DNA of 64,000 nt from Coturnix japonica (Eukaryota; Chordata; Aves; Galliformes; Phasianidae): NCBI RefSeq assembly GCF_001577835.2, contig NC_029516.1, positions 91,804,751-91,868,750 on the forward strand, in the 5' to 3' direction. Position numbers and translations under genes: made by a program. Each line of letters starts with the position of its first letter. Within the stretch, counting starts at the first letter, position 1. This document shows positions 1 to 12,812 of this stretch, one piece after another. The notes under the pieces were generated by a model. That model searched no databases. It saw only the letters and a program-made list of their open reading frames with translations, and was not told where the DNA came from.

Positions 1-893
1 AACCTGTTCTTCTATGTCTATCCATAATGCAACTGAAGTCACACTAATGTTATGCAGTTAATGAGTCTGCAAAAACTGTTACAGAAATGTATTTCTAGGA
101 TTAGAACATTAAAAAACACTTTTTCTGGTCTCAACTGCTACCTGAGGAAAAAATATTTTTCTTATACCCAGTCATTTTCTTCTCATGAGAATTCCCAATA
201 AAAACAAGAAATATATGGCAGGAACAAAATGGGATGTTAATACATGACATCATATTAGAGATAGGGCATTGAAAATTATATTCAGTGCTACAATCTGTGA
301 TCCTTTTCAGAGAAAAAAAAGTTAGTGTGAAAAAGACATTAATAATTTAAGTAGTAAGCATATGCTTGTGTCTGACTTTTGTTGCTGTCATTTAACAATT
401 ATCTGCTATGCTTCTATCACTAAACACTAACTGCTTATCAGTGGGATGTTACTGATATGAAACGCAGGCCACAGATAAAAGCTTGAAATTAAAATGAAAT
501 TGGTAGGAGAAGACAGACATGATGCTTGAATTGTTGGCAGTAACTCTATGCTACCATTTTATCTAGAAAGTGTTATTTAGAAAAGCTCTGGAGAAACATA
601 GAAGCAACAAGTGTTAGTAGGCTTTTTCATCCTACATTTTGCTAACTAATTTAATAATGTAATACTTTAACCTCTACCGCAAATCAGTGGATTTTTAATT
701 TAACTGACCTGACTCTTACAGTCTTATCAGCACATTTATCAATTTATCAGCTGATTGACATTAATCCAAAGGTTACCCTTTCCAAAATTTCATTGAAAAA
801 AATTTTTAAAGTTCTGATTCTGGAAGATTCTAATTATATTCCACTCCTTTAAAGCTGATGTGGGCTGTAAAGGTGCGTAATATATAAATAGTA
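1..893. other. AT-rich noncoding sequence, no gene seen
   Basis: No frame encodes a recognisable protein and no repeat family is recognised. The sequence is AT-rich and looks single-copy. It ends at the 3' tail of the minus-strand CR1 that follows. Confidence 0.6.
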
Positions 894-1362
894 ACAGAAT
901 CACAGAATCACAGAATTATCAAGGTTGGAAAAGACCTAGAAGATCATCTAGTCCAACCATTACCAATACTTCCCAGCTAAATCATATTCCTCAACACAAC
1001 ATCCAAACATTTCTTGAACACTCCCATGGTCGGTGACTCCACCACCTCCCTGGGCAGTGCATTCCAATGCCTGACTACCCTTTCCGAGAAGTAATACTTC
1101 CTAATGTCCAGCCTGAATCTCCCCTGGCGCAGCTTAAAACCATTCCCTCTAGTTCTATCCCTGATTACACGAGAGAAGAGGCCAACCCCCAGCTCACTAC
1201 AACCTCCCTTCAGGAAGTTATAGAGAGCAATAAGGTCTCCCCTGAGCCTCCTCTTCTCCAGGCTGAACAAGCCTAGCTCTCTCAGCTGCTCCTCATAAGG
1301 CCTGTGCTCCAGACCCCTCACCAGTTTCGTAGCCCTCCTCTGAACATGTTGGACTGGATTCC
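894..1362 (-). mobile_element. CR1 LINE, 3' fragment (5'-truncated)
   Basis: On the plus strand the copy begins with the reversed CR1 tail (three ACAGAATC-type units) followed by AAGGTTGGAAAAGACC, the complement of the CR1 3' UTR. The minus strand keeps an open frame of about 138 codons (977-1393) covering the C-terminus of CR1 ORF2. It includes [51 protein letters not shown] and [13 protein letters not shown]. The reverse-transcriptase core and everything upstream are missing, which is usual 5' truncation for CR1. The intact frame suggests modest age. It is not a host gene. Confidence 0.93.
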
Positions 1363-3951
1363 ATAAAACTATTTTCTTATCAAAACTCTTCAAAGTTTAA
1401 AAGTCCTCATAGGACATAAACTAGTAGTCAGTACATATTTTTAAATACCAGTCATTTAAATCTGCTTCCTGATTCTGAGGGCCTATAGCATACATTTTCT
1501 TATTCCAAGCAGAGGAACATAAGAGGTAGGTCTTTAACTATTGTACAAGAATAGGTTTCTTGAAAGGAAGTTTTACAATAGGCCCCAGGGTTGAGATTCA
1601 TACATCACAGAATAATTAAATTTCATTGTTAAAATATGTAACAGGCCCCAGGCTATTAAATTAATTAACTTCTGGAACATTACTGAGCTAGAATTTATAA
1701 TGAAATAGACAGACATTATTTTAGAAACCCCTAGGCAGATGAAGTTTAGTTATATTTATGAGGAATTTGATGATTTAATGATTGGCCAGTTTGTTGATGT
1801 TCTCACAATACTGACTTATTCTTCATATAAATATCAACCGCAACTCAGTTCTGAGGATATATCTTCTTGATGTAATTTAGCTTGTTTAATAAGTTTTGAC
1901 ATGTTGTATGAAACAATCACACACGTTTCAAAGCTCATATACTTCTAAATTATTTATGGAACTGCACAATTACAAGTACCCTCTGAAAAGGGGAAACAAA
2001 TCTTCCACTGAATGACCTATAATGGACAAAACTTTTTTCCACATGTGAGAACAGCTTTATATTTTTAATAGTGCTGTTAAACACTGTTTTAGTGATAGAT
2101 CATACGTCAAATCATGTTAGTGTGAAGCTATTGTGTTTCAAATGTTGAATATCACATTCATTTCACATAACTTTGAGAAACTTCAGCTTCATCTGAAATG
2201 TAAAATCTAAAATGCCAACTGAAATTAGCCAAGCTATGTGTGTTCTAAAGCAAGCAATCAGAAACAAGAAGTCTGAATTTTCCAGAGTTCCTGAGGAAAA
2301 AAAAAAAAAAAAGATTTTGCCGTTTGTCATGGTTTTGTAATGTTGGCAGCAACTGTTGTTGTTGACACCGTTTAAGCATTTCTGTTGATATTGCAAGCAG
2401 GACAAAAATAATAATGTTTCCCAAACCAGAGGCAACATGATAGTCAACTCTCCTTCTCTGGTATTTCTGAGAAACAATAAGAAAATAAGACCTGAATATA
2501 AGTAAATTTATAATATATTTTTCTTTTCTCTTTCAGTTTGCCTACATACACATTAACAATTTCAAAAATAAGTCTCAAGAGTTTTTCCATCATTCAAGGA
2601 TGGGGACATCTTATAATGATCCTATCAATTGGTGCTTAAGTTCTGAAGATCACAGTATGAAATCCACATTTATTAAGCACTGGGTGATTAGGTAGGTGCA
2701 CAACATCTGTAGAAGAGAAAAACATTCAGAAAGAAAAGCAAGGGAATATTTATCCATATATAAAAGAAAAATCATATTTCACTGAGTTCATACTGGTTAC
2801 TTAGACGAACATGCAATTTTTATCATGCAGAATTTATACAAATTTGCTTGATGGAAATAACAATTCCCATTTTTGATAGAAATATTGTCAATTATCTTTT
2901 CTTCATATCATTCATATGCTGTAACTTTTCTGTAATTTACTCTAGAAATTCTACATATGTAAAAAAATTAAAGTCAAAGAAAGGAGTCCTCAGGAATCAC
3001 TGAAATAAAAATTATTAAAAATATTACTTCTACTGTGCTAGAGGGAAGAAGGTCGTTGGCCAAGTACAGCAGTATTTCAGTTTTAACTCAATTACAGTGT
3101 GAAGTACAAAGTAGATACAACTGTTGCCGTGTGCTTCCATGGTTAACGCCTACAACATACAACCAGCTTGAGTATCTTTCAATTTTCCTTTATAAGTATT
3201 ATTTAAAATATTATTTAAAGTATATGTGAATTTCAAGCGATAACGTCACTATGAAACATGTTCTGACTTTTCAGAAACTATAAGCTAGAAAATGGCAGAT
3301 TCAATGTAGTAAGTTCATTTCAAGTGATATATCCTTTACTTGGATCTACTTTTAAAATCTGAAACTTTTAAAACGGTGATACGAATAATTTTTGGTTTGT
3401 TAATGCTTTTTTTTTTTTTTTTGATGAATAGATTATCTTTCCTTTGTTTTAGTCTCACAAATAACTGAACTGCCATGGTTCATTATCAGTGATAAATATT
3501 TTTGAGGGAAAGGCTTATAGATTCACTGTGAAACATCAGTTGATAAATGGCAAGCAAACATCTGGGACACATCCCTAAAGGACAATAAAAGTGCATCACA
3601 GAAATTACTGAGTCAGCCTGAGCAATCTGGTCAATCCATATATAAACAGCTAAGACATCTCCAGTTTATAATCACTATAAACACCTTTGCACACCACTAG
3701 GTGTGAGCTATCATAATCCCTTCCACTGCTCTACTCTGGGTGTCCACTATATAGACAGGCAGTAGGCACTGGAATATGGACATGTGCTAACTTATTTAAC
3801 AACACAAGCTAAGACAGCGTTAGCAGATCTTTTGCATGTTCATGATGCCTTCTGTGTCTCTAAAACTTTTATGACAAATTACTTATTAATTTCAGAGTTA
3901 TTGCCACACATTTAATATTAGTATTCTAGTAATTACTCAATAGTACTCATT
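1363..3951. other. AT-rich noncoding sequence, no gene seen
   Basis: I see no host exon, RNA gene or recognised transposon here. Short open frames (2163-2477 minus, 3035-3229 plus) have no family motif and include homopolymer runs. Poly-A near 2298 and poly-T near 3408 are the only simple repeats. Confidence 0.55.
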
Positions 3952-3991
3952 CATAGAATCACAGAATCATAAAATCATAGAATCATAGCCC
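3952..3991 (-). repeat. CR1 tail octamers in inverted orientation, abutting a plus-strand CR1
   Basis: The stretch TCATAGAATCACAGAATCAT and what follows is the reverse complement of a CR1 3' tail, about four to five octamer-like units. No minus-strand CR1 body follows it; instead a plus-strand CR1 body begins immediately at its right edge. The plus-strand element also has its own direct tail at its 3' end near 4690-4713, so the whole unit has inverted tails at both ends. Confidence 0.8.
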
Positions 3992-4713
3992 TCCAGAGAA
4001 GGACCTCGGGGTCCTTGTGAATGAAAATCTTAACATGAGCCATCAGTGCGCTCTTGCAGCTCAGAAAGAGAAAGCAAATGGTATCCTGGGCTTCATCAGA
4101 AGGGGGGTGGTCAGAAGAGGCAGGGAGGTGACTGTTCCTGTCTACTCTGCCTTCGTGAGGCCCCAGCTGGAGTACTGTGTCCACATCTGGGGCCACCGGT
4201 ACAAGAAAAACAGGGAGCTGTTGGAGAGGATCCAGAGGAGGGCCACAAAGATGACCAGATGGCTGGAGCACCTCCCCTGCAAAGACAGGCTGAGGGAGCT
4301 GGGCTTGTTCAGCCTGAAGAAGAGAAGGCTGTGGGGTGACCTCATTGCAGCCTTTCAGTACCTAAAGGGAAACTCTAAACAGGAGAGGAGTCAACCCTCT
4401 GAAAGGGTAGATAACAGCAGGACGAGGAGAAATGGTTTTAAGTTGAAGGAGTGAAGATTGTGGTTGGATGTCAGGGGAAAGTTCTTTACTGTGAAAGTGA
4501 TGAGGTGCTGTAAAAATTCTGCCCATTGATTGAGATGTTGTGGATGCCCTGTCCCTGGAGGTGTTCAGGGCCAGGTTGGATGGGGCTCTGGGCAGCCTGG
4601 TCCAGTATTAAATATAGAGGTTGGCAGCCCTGCCTGTGGCAGGGAGGTTGGAGGGTGATGATCCTTGAGGTTCCTTCCAACCCAGGCTATTCTGTGATTC
4701 TGTGGTTCTATGA
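3992..4713 (+). mobile_element. CR1 LINE, 5'-truncated, with 3' tail
   Basis: The copy starts in the palm/thumb-proximal part of ORF2 ([20 protein letters not shown] in CR1 terms). It continues through [36 protein letters not shown] and [21 protein letters not shown] (4017-4454) into the 3' UTR with GAGGTTCCTTCCAACCCAGG. It ends in ATTCTGTGATTCTGTGGTTC-type octamers. The 3' UTR (VFRARLDGALGSLV-like remnant) is the CR1 subfamily with a longer tail. The 5' edge abuts an inverted CR1 tail, which is unusual. Confidence 0.93.
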
Positions 4714-6340
4714 TTCATTCTTCCTACGCGTATTGCTAATTTTTTATTCATTGAAGAAAACATATAGAAAGCATACCCCCATAGCCAAAAACATTTCCTA
4801 CCATCAGTAGTCTGGCCTTACAGGTGTCTGATGAGAAAATTGAAGAAATGACATGAATTATTCATAGTCTCCATCTATTTTGCTTGCTCTTATTTGAGGT
4901 TCCTTTAATCACTGCACGCAGGCAACGCGATGGTCTCAGGCTGCCATGTAAAAAACAAACAACAACAACAAAAACACGTGGAAATGGAATCTAAGAAGAA
5001 TTTGATAAAAACAGTGTGGGAGGAGTGGGGGGGTGGGGAGCAGAATTCCCCCTTCATGGAGTAATAAAACTGTCATAAAAGCAGCCTGTCTAATGGATTT
5101 CTAATGTAGGTGAAAAGTTTTAGTCAAATTGAGACAAAGGTGTGATTGACAAGAACTGTATCTCTTAGTGATATTCTTGGAGCTATGTGATGGATACAGT
5201 TAATTCAATTGTCTTTCCTCTTATTGTCCGCCTCCTGTCATAGTTCTCCATTAAAGGCTACATTTTTCTAGATGGCTAATTTATATTTACTACTGTTTCA
5301 GTATTTTGCATGTTTTGAGAACTGTGGAAAGTCCCTTAAAATTATTTTGTAGCAACAATGACAAAGAATAAAAGTAGCCATACACTTTCACAACTTCCAT
5401 TCAAATTCAGTGAGAACAGGAGTGGGAAATGTCTTTATAGTAGTTTAAACATAATGCTCAGGGGTAACATGCACTTGCCTCAAAAACATATTTCTGCATA
5501 ACTATTCACACAGGTACTTGCTCCTGTAAAGAGATAATACAAAAAGGATTGCACAGTGTGACGTGGTAATGTCCTCTCTGTTTTAACATAAACCCTGGAC
5601 CAAACCAAGGAGTTTATGGAAGTGAAGGTTATAAATTACGAAGTGGGACTGGAGGTCCAATCTGACTACAGAAAATACTGAAGGATTTATTTAAATTAAA
5701 CTCAGAATTAAATAAGAGCTAAGGTTAAAAAAAAAATCAGAATATCAAGACTGATCTAATGAGGTTATTTCTATCTGCTTTAAACAAAGAACTATGGTAA
5801 GCAGGATGAAAATGTGAAGCCAATTATTTTCAAAAATATAATCTCCTCTACCTCAGTATTTGGCAAGGCAGACAAATCAAAGATATAATTTATGTCTTTT
5901 CCCAAGTTAACTCAACTTACTAGGCATGTGAATAAGAAGCACATCAAGATGGCTGCCTTGCAAGATCATGGAAGCCTGGAAGCTTTGTGTCTAGGATGTT
6001 TCTTCTCATTGGATTTTAATCACTATCACGCTGAACATGAGCACTGTTTCTGGAGATTTAGAAAGTACAGACTGCCAAACCTTTGAACTAATGGACTAAT
6101 TCCCAAATCTTTGGACTACTGGCTTTAGTATAGTCTGTGGATGACTGAAGATATCTCAGCTGGAGATTACTAGTCTAAATACATCTAGATGCTAAGCAAA
6201 ATGATTATATGGTACTTCATGTAATTCAATTGATTTTTTTAAAGTGGAGTGTTTTAATGTCTCTGAATAAACTTGAGCTCAAAGGAAGCTACTGAAAGTA
6301 TTTTCATTACAAGCTCATCTATTTGATAGCCATACAAGAA

Positions 6341-6383
6341 AAAACAAACAAACAAACAAAAAAAAAAAACAAAAAAAAAACAC
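6341..6383. repeat. A-rich (CAAA)n-like simple repeat
   Basis: CAAA units followed by long A runs with single C interruptions. It may be a decayed poly-A, but no retrocopy is recognised next to it. Confidence 0.75.
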
Positions 6384-6904
6384 CAATGAATATAGCATAA
6401 CTTTAATAGCAACCAAATACACTTTAGACTTTATATCAGAACAGATGCACTATGCGTTAATCCTGAATTTTGTGTAGAATGAGGAAACTGGATTAATTTT
6501 ACAGATTTTAAGCAAACTTAAATTCCTGTTAGAACGCTTACGTCTGCTTCAGTATAGCTGAAAACCTGTTGAAGGCAATGAGAAAACCAAGGTCCTTGAA
6601 GTGAAACATGATTAAATCCTTTACTGAACTTTGTTGAAATAAGCAAGACTGCCCCTGGAACTGCTAGGAGCAACATGTATGTCAGCTTTTCACTGACCCA
6701 AATTATACCTAACATCTCTAATAAAAACATGCTTTTAGCTTACTGTGAATGCTGAACACTTAACTAGTCACATTCTCATAACCATAAAATTAAGCTGATT
6801 CTTCTTTGTATCTCAGGAAAGAATGTTGAGTGTACCTACGATGTTTTTATTAAACCCAAGTCATGCCTGTGATCTATTTAACTTGCCTATTTTAAGTTTT
6901 CTTA

Positions 6905-6964
6905 CATAAAAATAAATAAATAAATAAATAAAATTAAATTAATTAAAATTAAATTAAATTAAAG
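6905..6964. repeat. (AAAT)n / AAATT simple repeat
   Basis: Several AAAT units pass into degenerate AAATT/AATTAA units over about 60 bp. Confidence 0.85.
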
Positions 6965-8004
6965 TGAGTCACTAATCTAAGAAGCTGCATAAAATACTTA
7001 ATTCTTACAGGAAGATAATATCTCATTAATTAGACAAAATACTTCTTAATTACTAGAAGTTTCAAGAATAAGCTTCACCAGAAAGGTGCGGGTGCAGACC
7101 TATATTTTGGTACATTTTCTACAGCTAAGCAGTAGTGTTTTTTATTGGAACTGAAGGCAATAAAAACTGCAGTTCAACTGTCATTTCAGGATGCTGATCT
7201 TTCCCAGGTTCCCATCATTAGAGATGGCCACTTTTTCAGTGGTTACAAGGCTGAGACAAACATTACAAGGGACTCGATCATTGCTATCTATTAGCCATAT
7301 TTTGTGGCAGATGTAAACATTACATGAAAGAAAGGTAAATAAGTAATAAACGACTCTTGCCTGTTCTCCCAGGGCTGATCTCCTGGCAACAACCCAGCAT
7401 GCCATTCACTTCTTCATACATATATCCTTTCTGCTTTCAAGCACCATTCACAGTGCTGAGAGTCTCTAACCATCTAAGATCATTTTATGCAGTACAACTT
7501 CAGTCATTGTGGTCTGAATCAGATATGCACAGAATTCCAGTATCAGTACCTTGGAGACATTTTATCAAGTTAACAATGCATAAATTGTGTGTTATCCATG
7601 AAGCAATATAAACCATTCATATGTTTACTCATCAGTAATTCACTAATAAAATGCATTGAAACACACTCATTAAATAGCAAGCTGTTAATTACAAAATGTC
7701 AGCAGCTAAGCTACAGCAAGTATCATTTTAATACAATTTCCCGTCTTCAAAATATACTGACTCTGTGTAAAATGATTTATCTCATTCTAGGAAAGATTTA
7801 TGTTCAGTTTTTCTGGAGGAACAGGTAATTTCAGAACATTAAAGACTCTTTAACAGTCTCCACTGATGTCACAGACAGAAGCTCAAAACAGCCATATGTA
7901 ACACTTCAAAAAAGTAAAGCAAAAATCAAAGCCCTTGCAAACAATATGAAATAAGATCTGATTTGCCTCTGTATCTGGCAGTTAATTATGTTATTTGTAG
8001 TTTT

Positions 8005-8640
8005 GCAGAATCACAGAGTCAGAATTGCTGAGGTTGAAAGTGTCCTCTAGCATTCATCTGGTTCAACTTCCTGCTGAAGCAAAGCTATCTAGAGTTGCTT
8101 GCCCAGGTCCGTGTTCAGGTTTTTCAGTATTTTCAAAGATAGAGATCACCATTTCTATGGGAAACTTATTTGTGCCAGTGCTCAGTCACCCACACAGTAA
8201 ATAAATGCTTCTGAACATTCAGATGGAATCCCTAGTGTTCCAGTTTGTGTTTATAACCTCTTTTCCTGGCACTGGGCATAAATGGAAGGAGCCTGGCTAC
8301 ATCTTTGCACCTTCTCCCATCAAGTATGTATACCATTAATAAGATCCTCACTAAGCCTTCTCTCCGTTGAGCTTAGTCCCAGCCAGGTCCCTTAGGCTCT
8401 CCTCATAGAAGAGACAATACAGGCCATTCATCATTTTTCTGGCCATTCCCTGGACTCTCCAGTAGCTCCATGTCACCTTTGCACTGCAGTCCCCAGAGCC
8501 GGACGCAATGCTCCAAGTGTGGATTTGTCAGTGCTGAGTAGAGGAGAAGGATCACCTCCTTCAACCTGTTGACAACATTTCTCCTAATAGAGCTCAGGAC
8601 ACCAGTAGCGTTCTTTGAAGCAAGGGCACACTTTTGTTTC
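8005..8640 (-). mobile_element. CR1 LINE, older diverged copy
   Basis: The plus strand starts with AGAATCACAGAGTCAGAATT (tail complement). It passes through the 3' UTR complement and the C-terminal ORF2 region and ends within sequence encoding, on the minus strand, [20 protein letters not shown] and [20 protein letters not shown] (8403-8642). The other C-terminal motifs are eroded. More diverged than the copies at 0.9 and 42.4 kb, so probably older. Confidence 0.88.
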
Positions 8641-10774
8641 AAAGAAAGGAAATTTAAATATATATTACAAGGACAGTGCCTTTGTGAGCCTTTTTAGTGT
8701 TCTCCATCTTGGCTCTTCTCAAGTTCTCTGTTTAAGTATCATAAAGGGAAAACAAAACAACAACAACAATAAACTTGTCTTTATTATCAATGACAAGAGT
8801 GATGGGAGGGTAAAAAAATGTTATGTAATTCAGACCACCTGATATAAAGTATACAGTGTGGCTACATTCCTTTCAGAATCCTGGACCACACAAGTAGTTA
8901 TCTACTGTTTTTCTTCTTTCTGAGTTGAACTCTCAAAATGAAAATGAGTATCACATTAACACATAATTAATATCATTTAAAAATTATCTTACCTGTGCCA
9001 ATAATAATGGCAAATGCTCAAATTTAATTTAAAGTTCTATGTACAGCATATTTCTACTCTCTTATGCATGCAGTATGGCATATGGATTTACATAACAGCA
9101 AGTAGGACACAGATTGTGCAAGAGAGAGGGTGAGGGAAGACTTCACGGAAAAGTCCTGTTCACTGAGGTATTGAGAAAATCCCATCTGAAACCACCAAAT
9201 TTCTCACAAGGTATGAAAAAGTTCAAGCAGTGATATAGGTAGCTTTTTTCTTGCTTTCTTTTTTCCATTCTCTTTTGTTTTATTTAACCTCTATCTACTT
9301 TGTTCCAGATGAAGAGCAGAATGGTGATATTGAAATATTATTCTACAAGGTCTGTGCAGTCATTTGCTATGGCTATCAAACATCTCTGACTGGTGATAGA
9401 AAACCTCAGTGTCCACAAAGTGAAACTGGGAAGTCTAATTTAGATGAAGAAGTTAATGAGCTGAACATTAGTCCTTGGTTCTTAGAATGGAAAGGTCTTA
9501 TTTCAGTCAAGCAACAGCATTCATAACCTGACCTCTAGAGGGCAGCCAACTTTCTGTCCCAGTCAGGTCCTGGGAAACTCTCATGTTCTTGTATTATTGG
9601 ATGATAACACTGCCATTTAAATAATATAATAACTACAACAGAACATTTGTAAACAACAGACTGTTCTTTGGCAGACAAACCTTTCTAGTACTTGTTCCAT
9701 TGTTTGATATTAATTGAAATTTAATACAGTTCCTGAAAATAAAATGTAGTTGTGGAAAGTAATAAAGAATTCTTTTGTATGTATTAGAGAAACATAGTAG
9801 ATCATTTAATTTCTCTAATTTCTCCAAAAAAATGGAGATTTTAAAATTATTTTAGCACACTGAATAGTATACTGGTAATCTTTGTGTGTCCATTTCCTGT
9901 AATAAGCATGCAGAAAAATAGCACTGGGGATTAAGCAGAAGAATTAGTATTTACTGATACACATTTTCGAAGCAGAGGATTTTTCTTCAAATTGGAAAGC
10001 AACTAGCAGTGAATTCACCATACTCGATTTAAAAAAATAAATTTTATTACAGAAACAAAGCAAAAGGCAGATGGTGGATAGATTCAATTTTTCCCAAAAT
10101 AGTTAAAGAGTGACCCTACTCATCAGAAAATCTATATATGATAAAAGAGAAATTCTGTTAGGCTGTGCAGTGGGGAGCAGAGTGAACACTTTCAAGGTTG
10201 GCTGTTAGCCTCTCTCTGGACTTAGTACATTCTAGCCAATCATGGACCCTGATGCATCTGCCCTTGCTGAGGCTGAGTGACACAGCCCTACTTGCACTCA
10301 GCTCTATTCCAAATTATCAGTTCAAGGCCACTCAGGAAAATCCTCTACAACATTTTTTGACTGCTGTTTCTACCTGGTAAGCTATGAGCAAAACGAATTC
10401 CATGATGTCTTCAAGTTGCATTAAAACCAGGTTTTCTTTTCACAACTGCAAACACTTCCTTTTTTTTTATTGCAGGAAACTGTTACAAATTCTGCAACTC
10501 CTGAATGTATGTAGATGTTTAACATAAAATTTTCAAGAACAGATAAAAAATGAAGCATATCATTTTTATTTTGATTGTTTTTTATTCAGACATTCTAGAG
10601 TCTGAAATGAAATCAGTATGGCTTAATCCCATAAATGAGGTAATGATTGTAGAGTGCCACGGAGGACATGGTTGCAAAAAAATAAAAAAAAATTTAAAAA
10701 CCCACAGAACAGTTTAGATATTATTTATTGATATATGTGTAAACACAAGGAACCACAACCAAAAATATGCATTT

Positions 10775-10860
10775 AAAAAAAAACCAAAAAAAACCCCACA
10801 AAAACAACAACAAAAAAAAACCCTACATATTAAGAAAACAAAACAAAACAAAACAAACAC
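10775..10860. repeat. A-rich (AAAAC)n-like repeat
   Basis: A runs with C interruptions ending in five AAAAC-type units. No target duplication or retrocopy body seen. Confidence 0.75.
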
Positions 10861-12780
10861 TGACTATGACTACTCTAGATGAATTATGACTCGATAAAAA
10901 CATAAAAATGAAAGAAAAAAGAAGGAAAAGTCTTTAAGGATCATGCACCTCTCATTCAGTGCTAAAATGATTATCATTTGGTTGCCTACGATTCTCTCCT
11001 ATTTAGTGATATGTGCTAATAATCTGTTGTTGCTAAGGGATGTTGCTAAGCACAGAGGAGGTCAGTCACCTCTTCTCTGACAACTTCTAGCATCAATTAT
11101 TTTGTGGACTACAGATTTCATTTTTTGAATGTTCTGCATATATTTTGATATAAAAGAAGATTTATCACTAGAATAGAATTTGAATGTATAAAGACTGAAA
11201 TCTTCTTGTGGAATTACTTCTTTTTCATTAAAACCTAATTTTTGTTCCTCAGCTTTGCTGTGCACTCATCTGAAGGTAATAACCACCACCTGACCAAGTT
11301 TTGTTCACCTCTGACCAAATTATATGAGAAATTTGTGTATTCTTGACAAAGGAACATTTTTATGTTGATTTATTTGATCAATTGTTTTATTTAAAGGAGA
11401 ATATTTAACTGGAAAAAATAAAATATATTGCTTTTAACAAAGCAATCAAGAACCATTAAAGAAGTGCAATTGGAAAACATGTAGTTAAAAGAGCATTAAA
11501 CAGAAACACTAAGTATTTTTCAAATTACAGTCACTCCAAAACTGTTACTTATTTGAATCCAGATTTTAGAAGGAAGGTTTTATGCTATATTCTTTCTAAC
11601 AAGTATCCCAGTTAACAGAATATGACAGTGTGTACTTGAAACAGACTGATAACATTTCTAAACTCACATATATTGTTAGTACAAAGGACTGTTTTATAAG
11701 TTTTTAATGTTTACTACAATAATTTATACCGCCAATTCCCATTCCATGAGTACAACTAGAATGAATATAGGTTCCCAAAAAATTTAAGAAAAAAAAAATC
11801 TCACTGTAGTTTTTTTGTTGATTGATATGAGTAATTTTAAGTCTGATTTGAAGAATCCAGGGTCACTGCTTTATAAGCAAGGTGTTTTTGAGCCATATCC
11901 TCTACAACCACTTCATAATACCATTATGAGCACTACAGTTCTGTGAAAGGTAAATCCATCTAACACATGTTGCAGGTATCAGATCTTTTTTTCTCTTATT
12001 TATTTTTTTTAAGCATAATGTGAATAACAATCACCTAAGTTTCATTTCTCCAAATCCCAGTTGATATGTTTTGTTTTGTTTTGTTTTATTTTCAAACTGT
12101 TCTTAGTCATTTCTTTTGTGGTATGAAGCAGAAATAGTAGTTTGGGTCAACTTGCACTAAAGCTGTCCTCCAAGTCAGTGTGAATCTTGCCTTGAAGAGA
12201 AAAAAGAAACATTGGAGAGTAAATAACACATTTTTTATTTTTCAGTGGTTAAAATAAATGTCCTGATAAAACAGAAAAGTCCTTATTACCATGGGCTGTA
12301 GAGAGGCAAAATAACTTAAAGCAGACCATTAGTTTGATAGTTCAGGTGAAGACCTAGTTGCTTACAGCTTGAAAGGAATAGTAAACCTTTCCTTTGAAGA
12401 ATTAAACCCAACCTCAGAGATTATTTATTATCAATTTCATCCAAAAATGAAATTACAATGATAGTTACCTATATGGGCGCCATGCTCCTGGGGAACTTAA
12501 GTGCTTTAAATTTATTCTAAAGTTCACATGGAATGAACTGCAGATATTCAGAGAAGTCAAACAAATATGCATACAAACAAATAAACTACATTATAGTTTA
12601 TCCCTTCCAAAATGCTTAAACAGGACTTTGTTGCTTTTGTCTTCTCTATGCAGATATCTGTTGAGTTTCCTAAATCTCAGTTGAGGAGCCTTTTTTTTTT
12701 TTTTTAATATGTTTTGACAGCTAATTAGATTTTTCAACCAGAGTAGTAGGCCACATATTAATAGCCTGTATTACCATAGA

Positions 12781-12812
12781 AAAAAACAAATAAACAAACA
12801 AACAAACAAACA
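12781..12812. repeat. (CAAA)n simple repeat
   Basis: About seven CAAA units after a short A run. Confidence 0.85.

Larger units (their letters stand above)
4714..8004. other. AT-rich noncoding sequence with simple repeats
   Basis: No host exon or transposon body is recognised. Open frames at 5892-6086, 7181-7405, 7357-7611 and 7589-7828 lack motifs and look like chance frames. Simple repeats are listed separately. Confidence 0.55.

Noticed and set aside
977-1393. 138-codon minus-strand frame as a host gene
   Set aside because: It is the CR1 ORF2 C-terminus ([29 protein letters not shown]) ending in a CR1 tail.
9251-9526. 91-codon plus-strand frame
   Set aside because: No family motif, no splice or promoter context and a low-complexity start; treated as chance.
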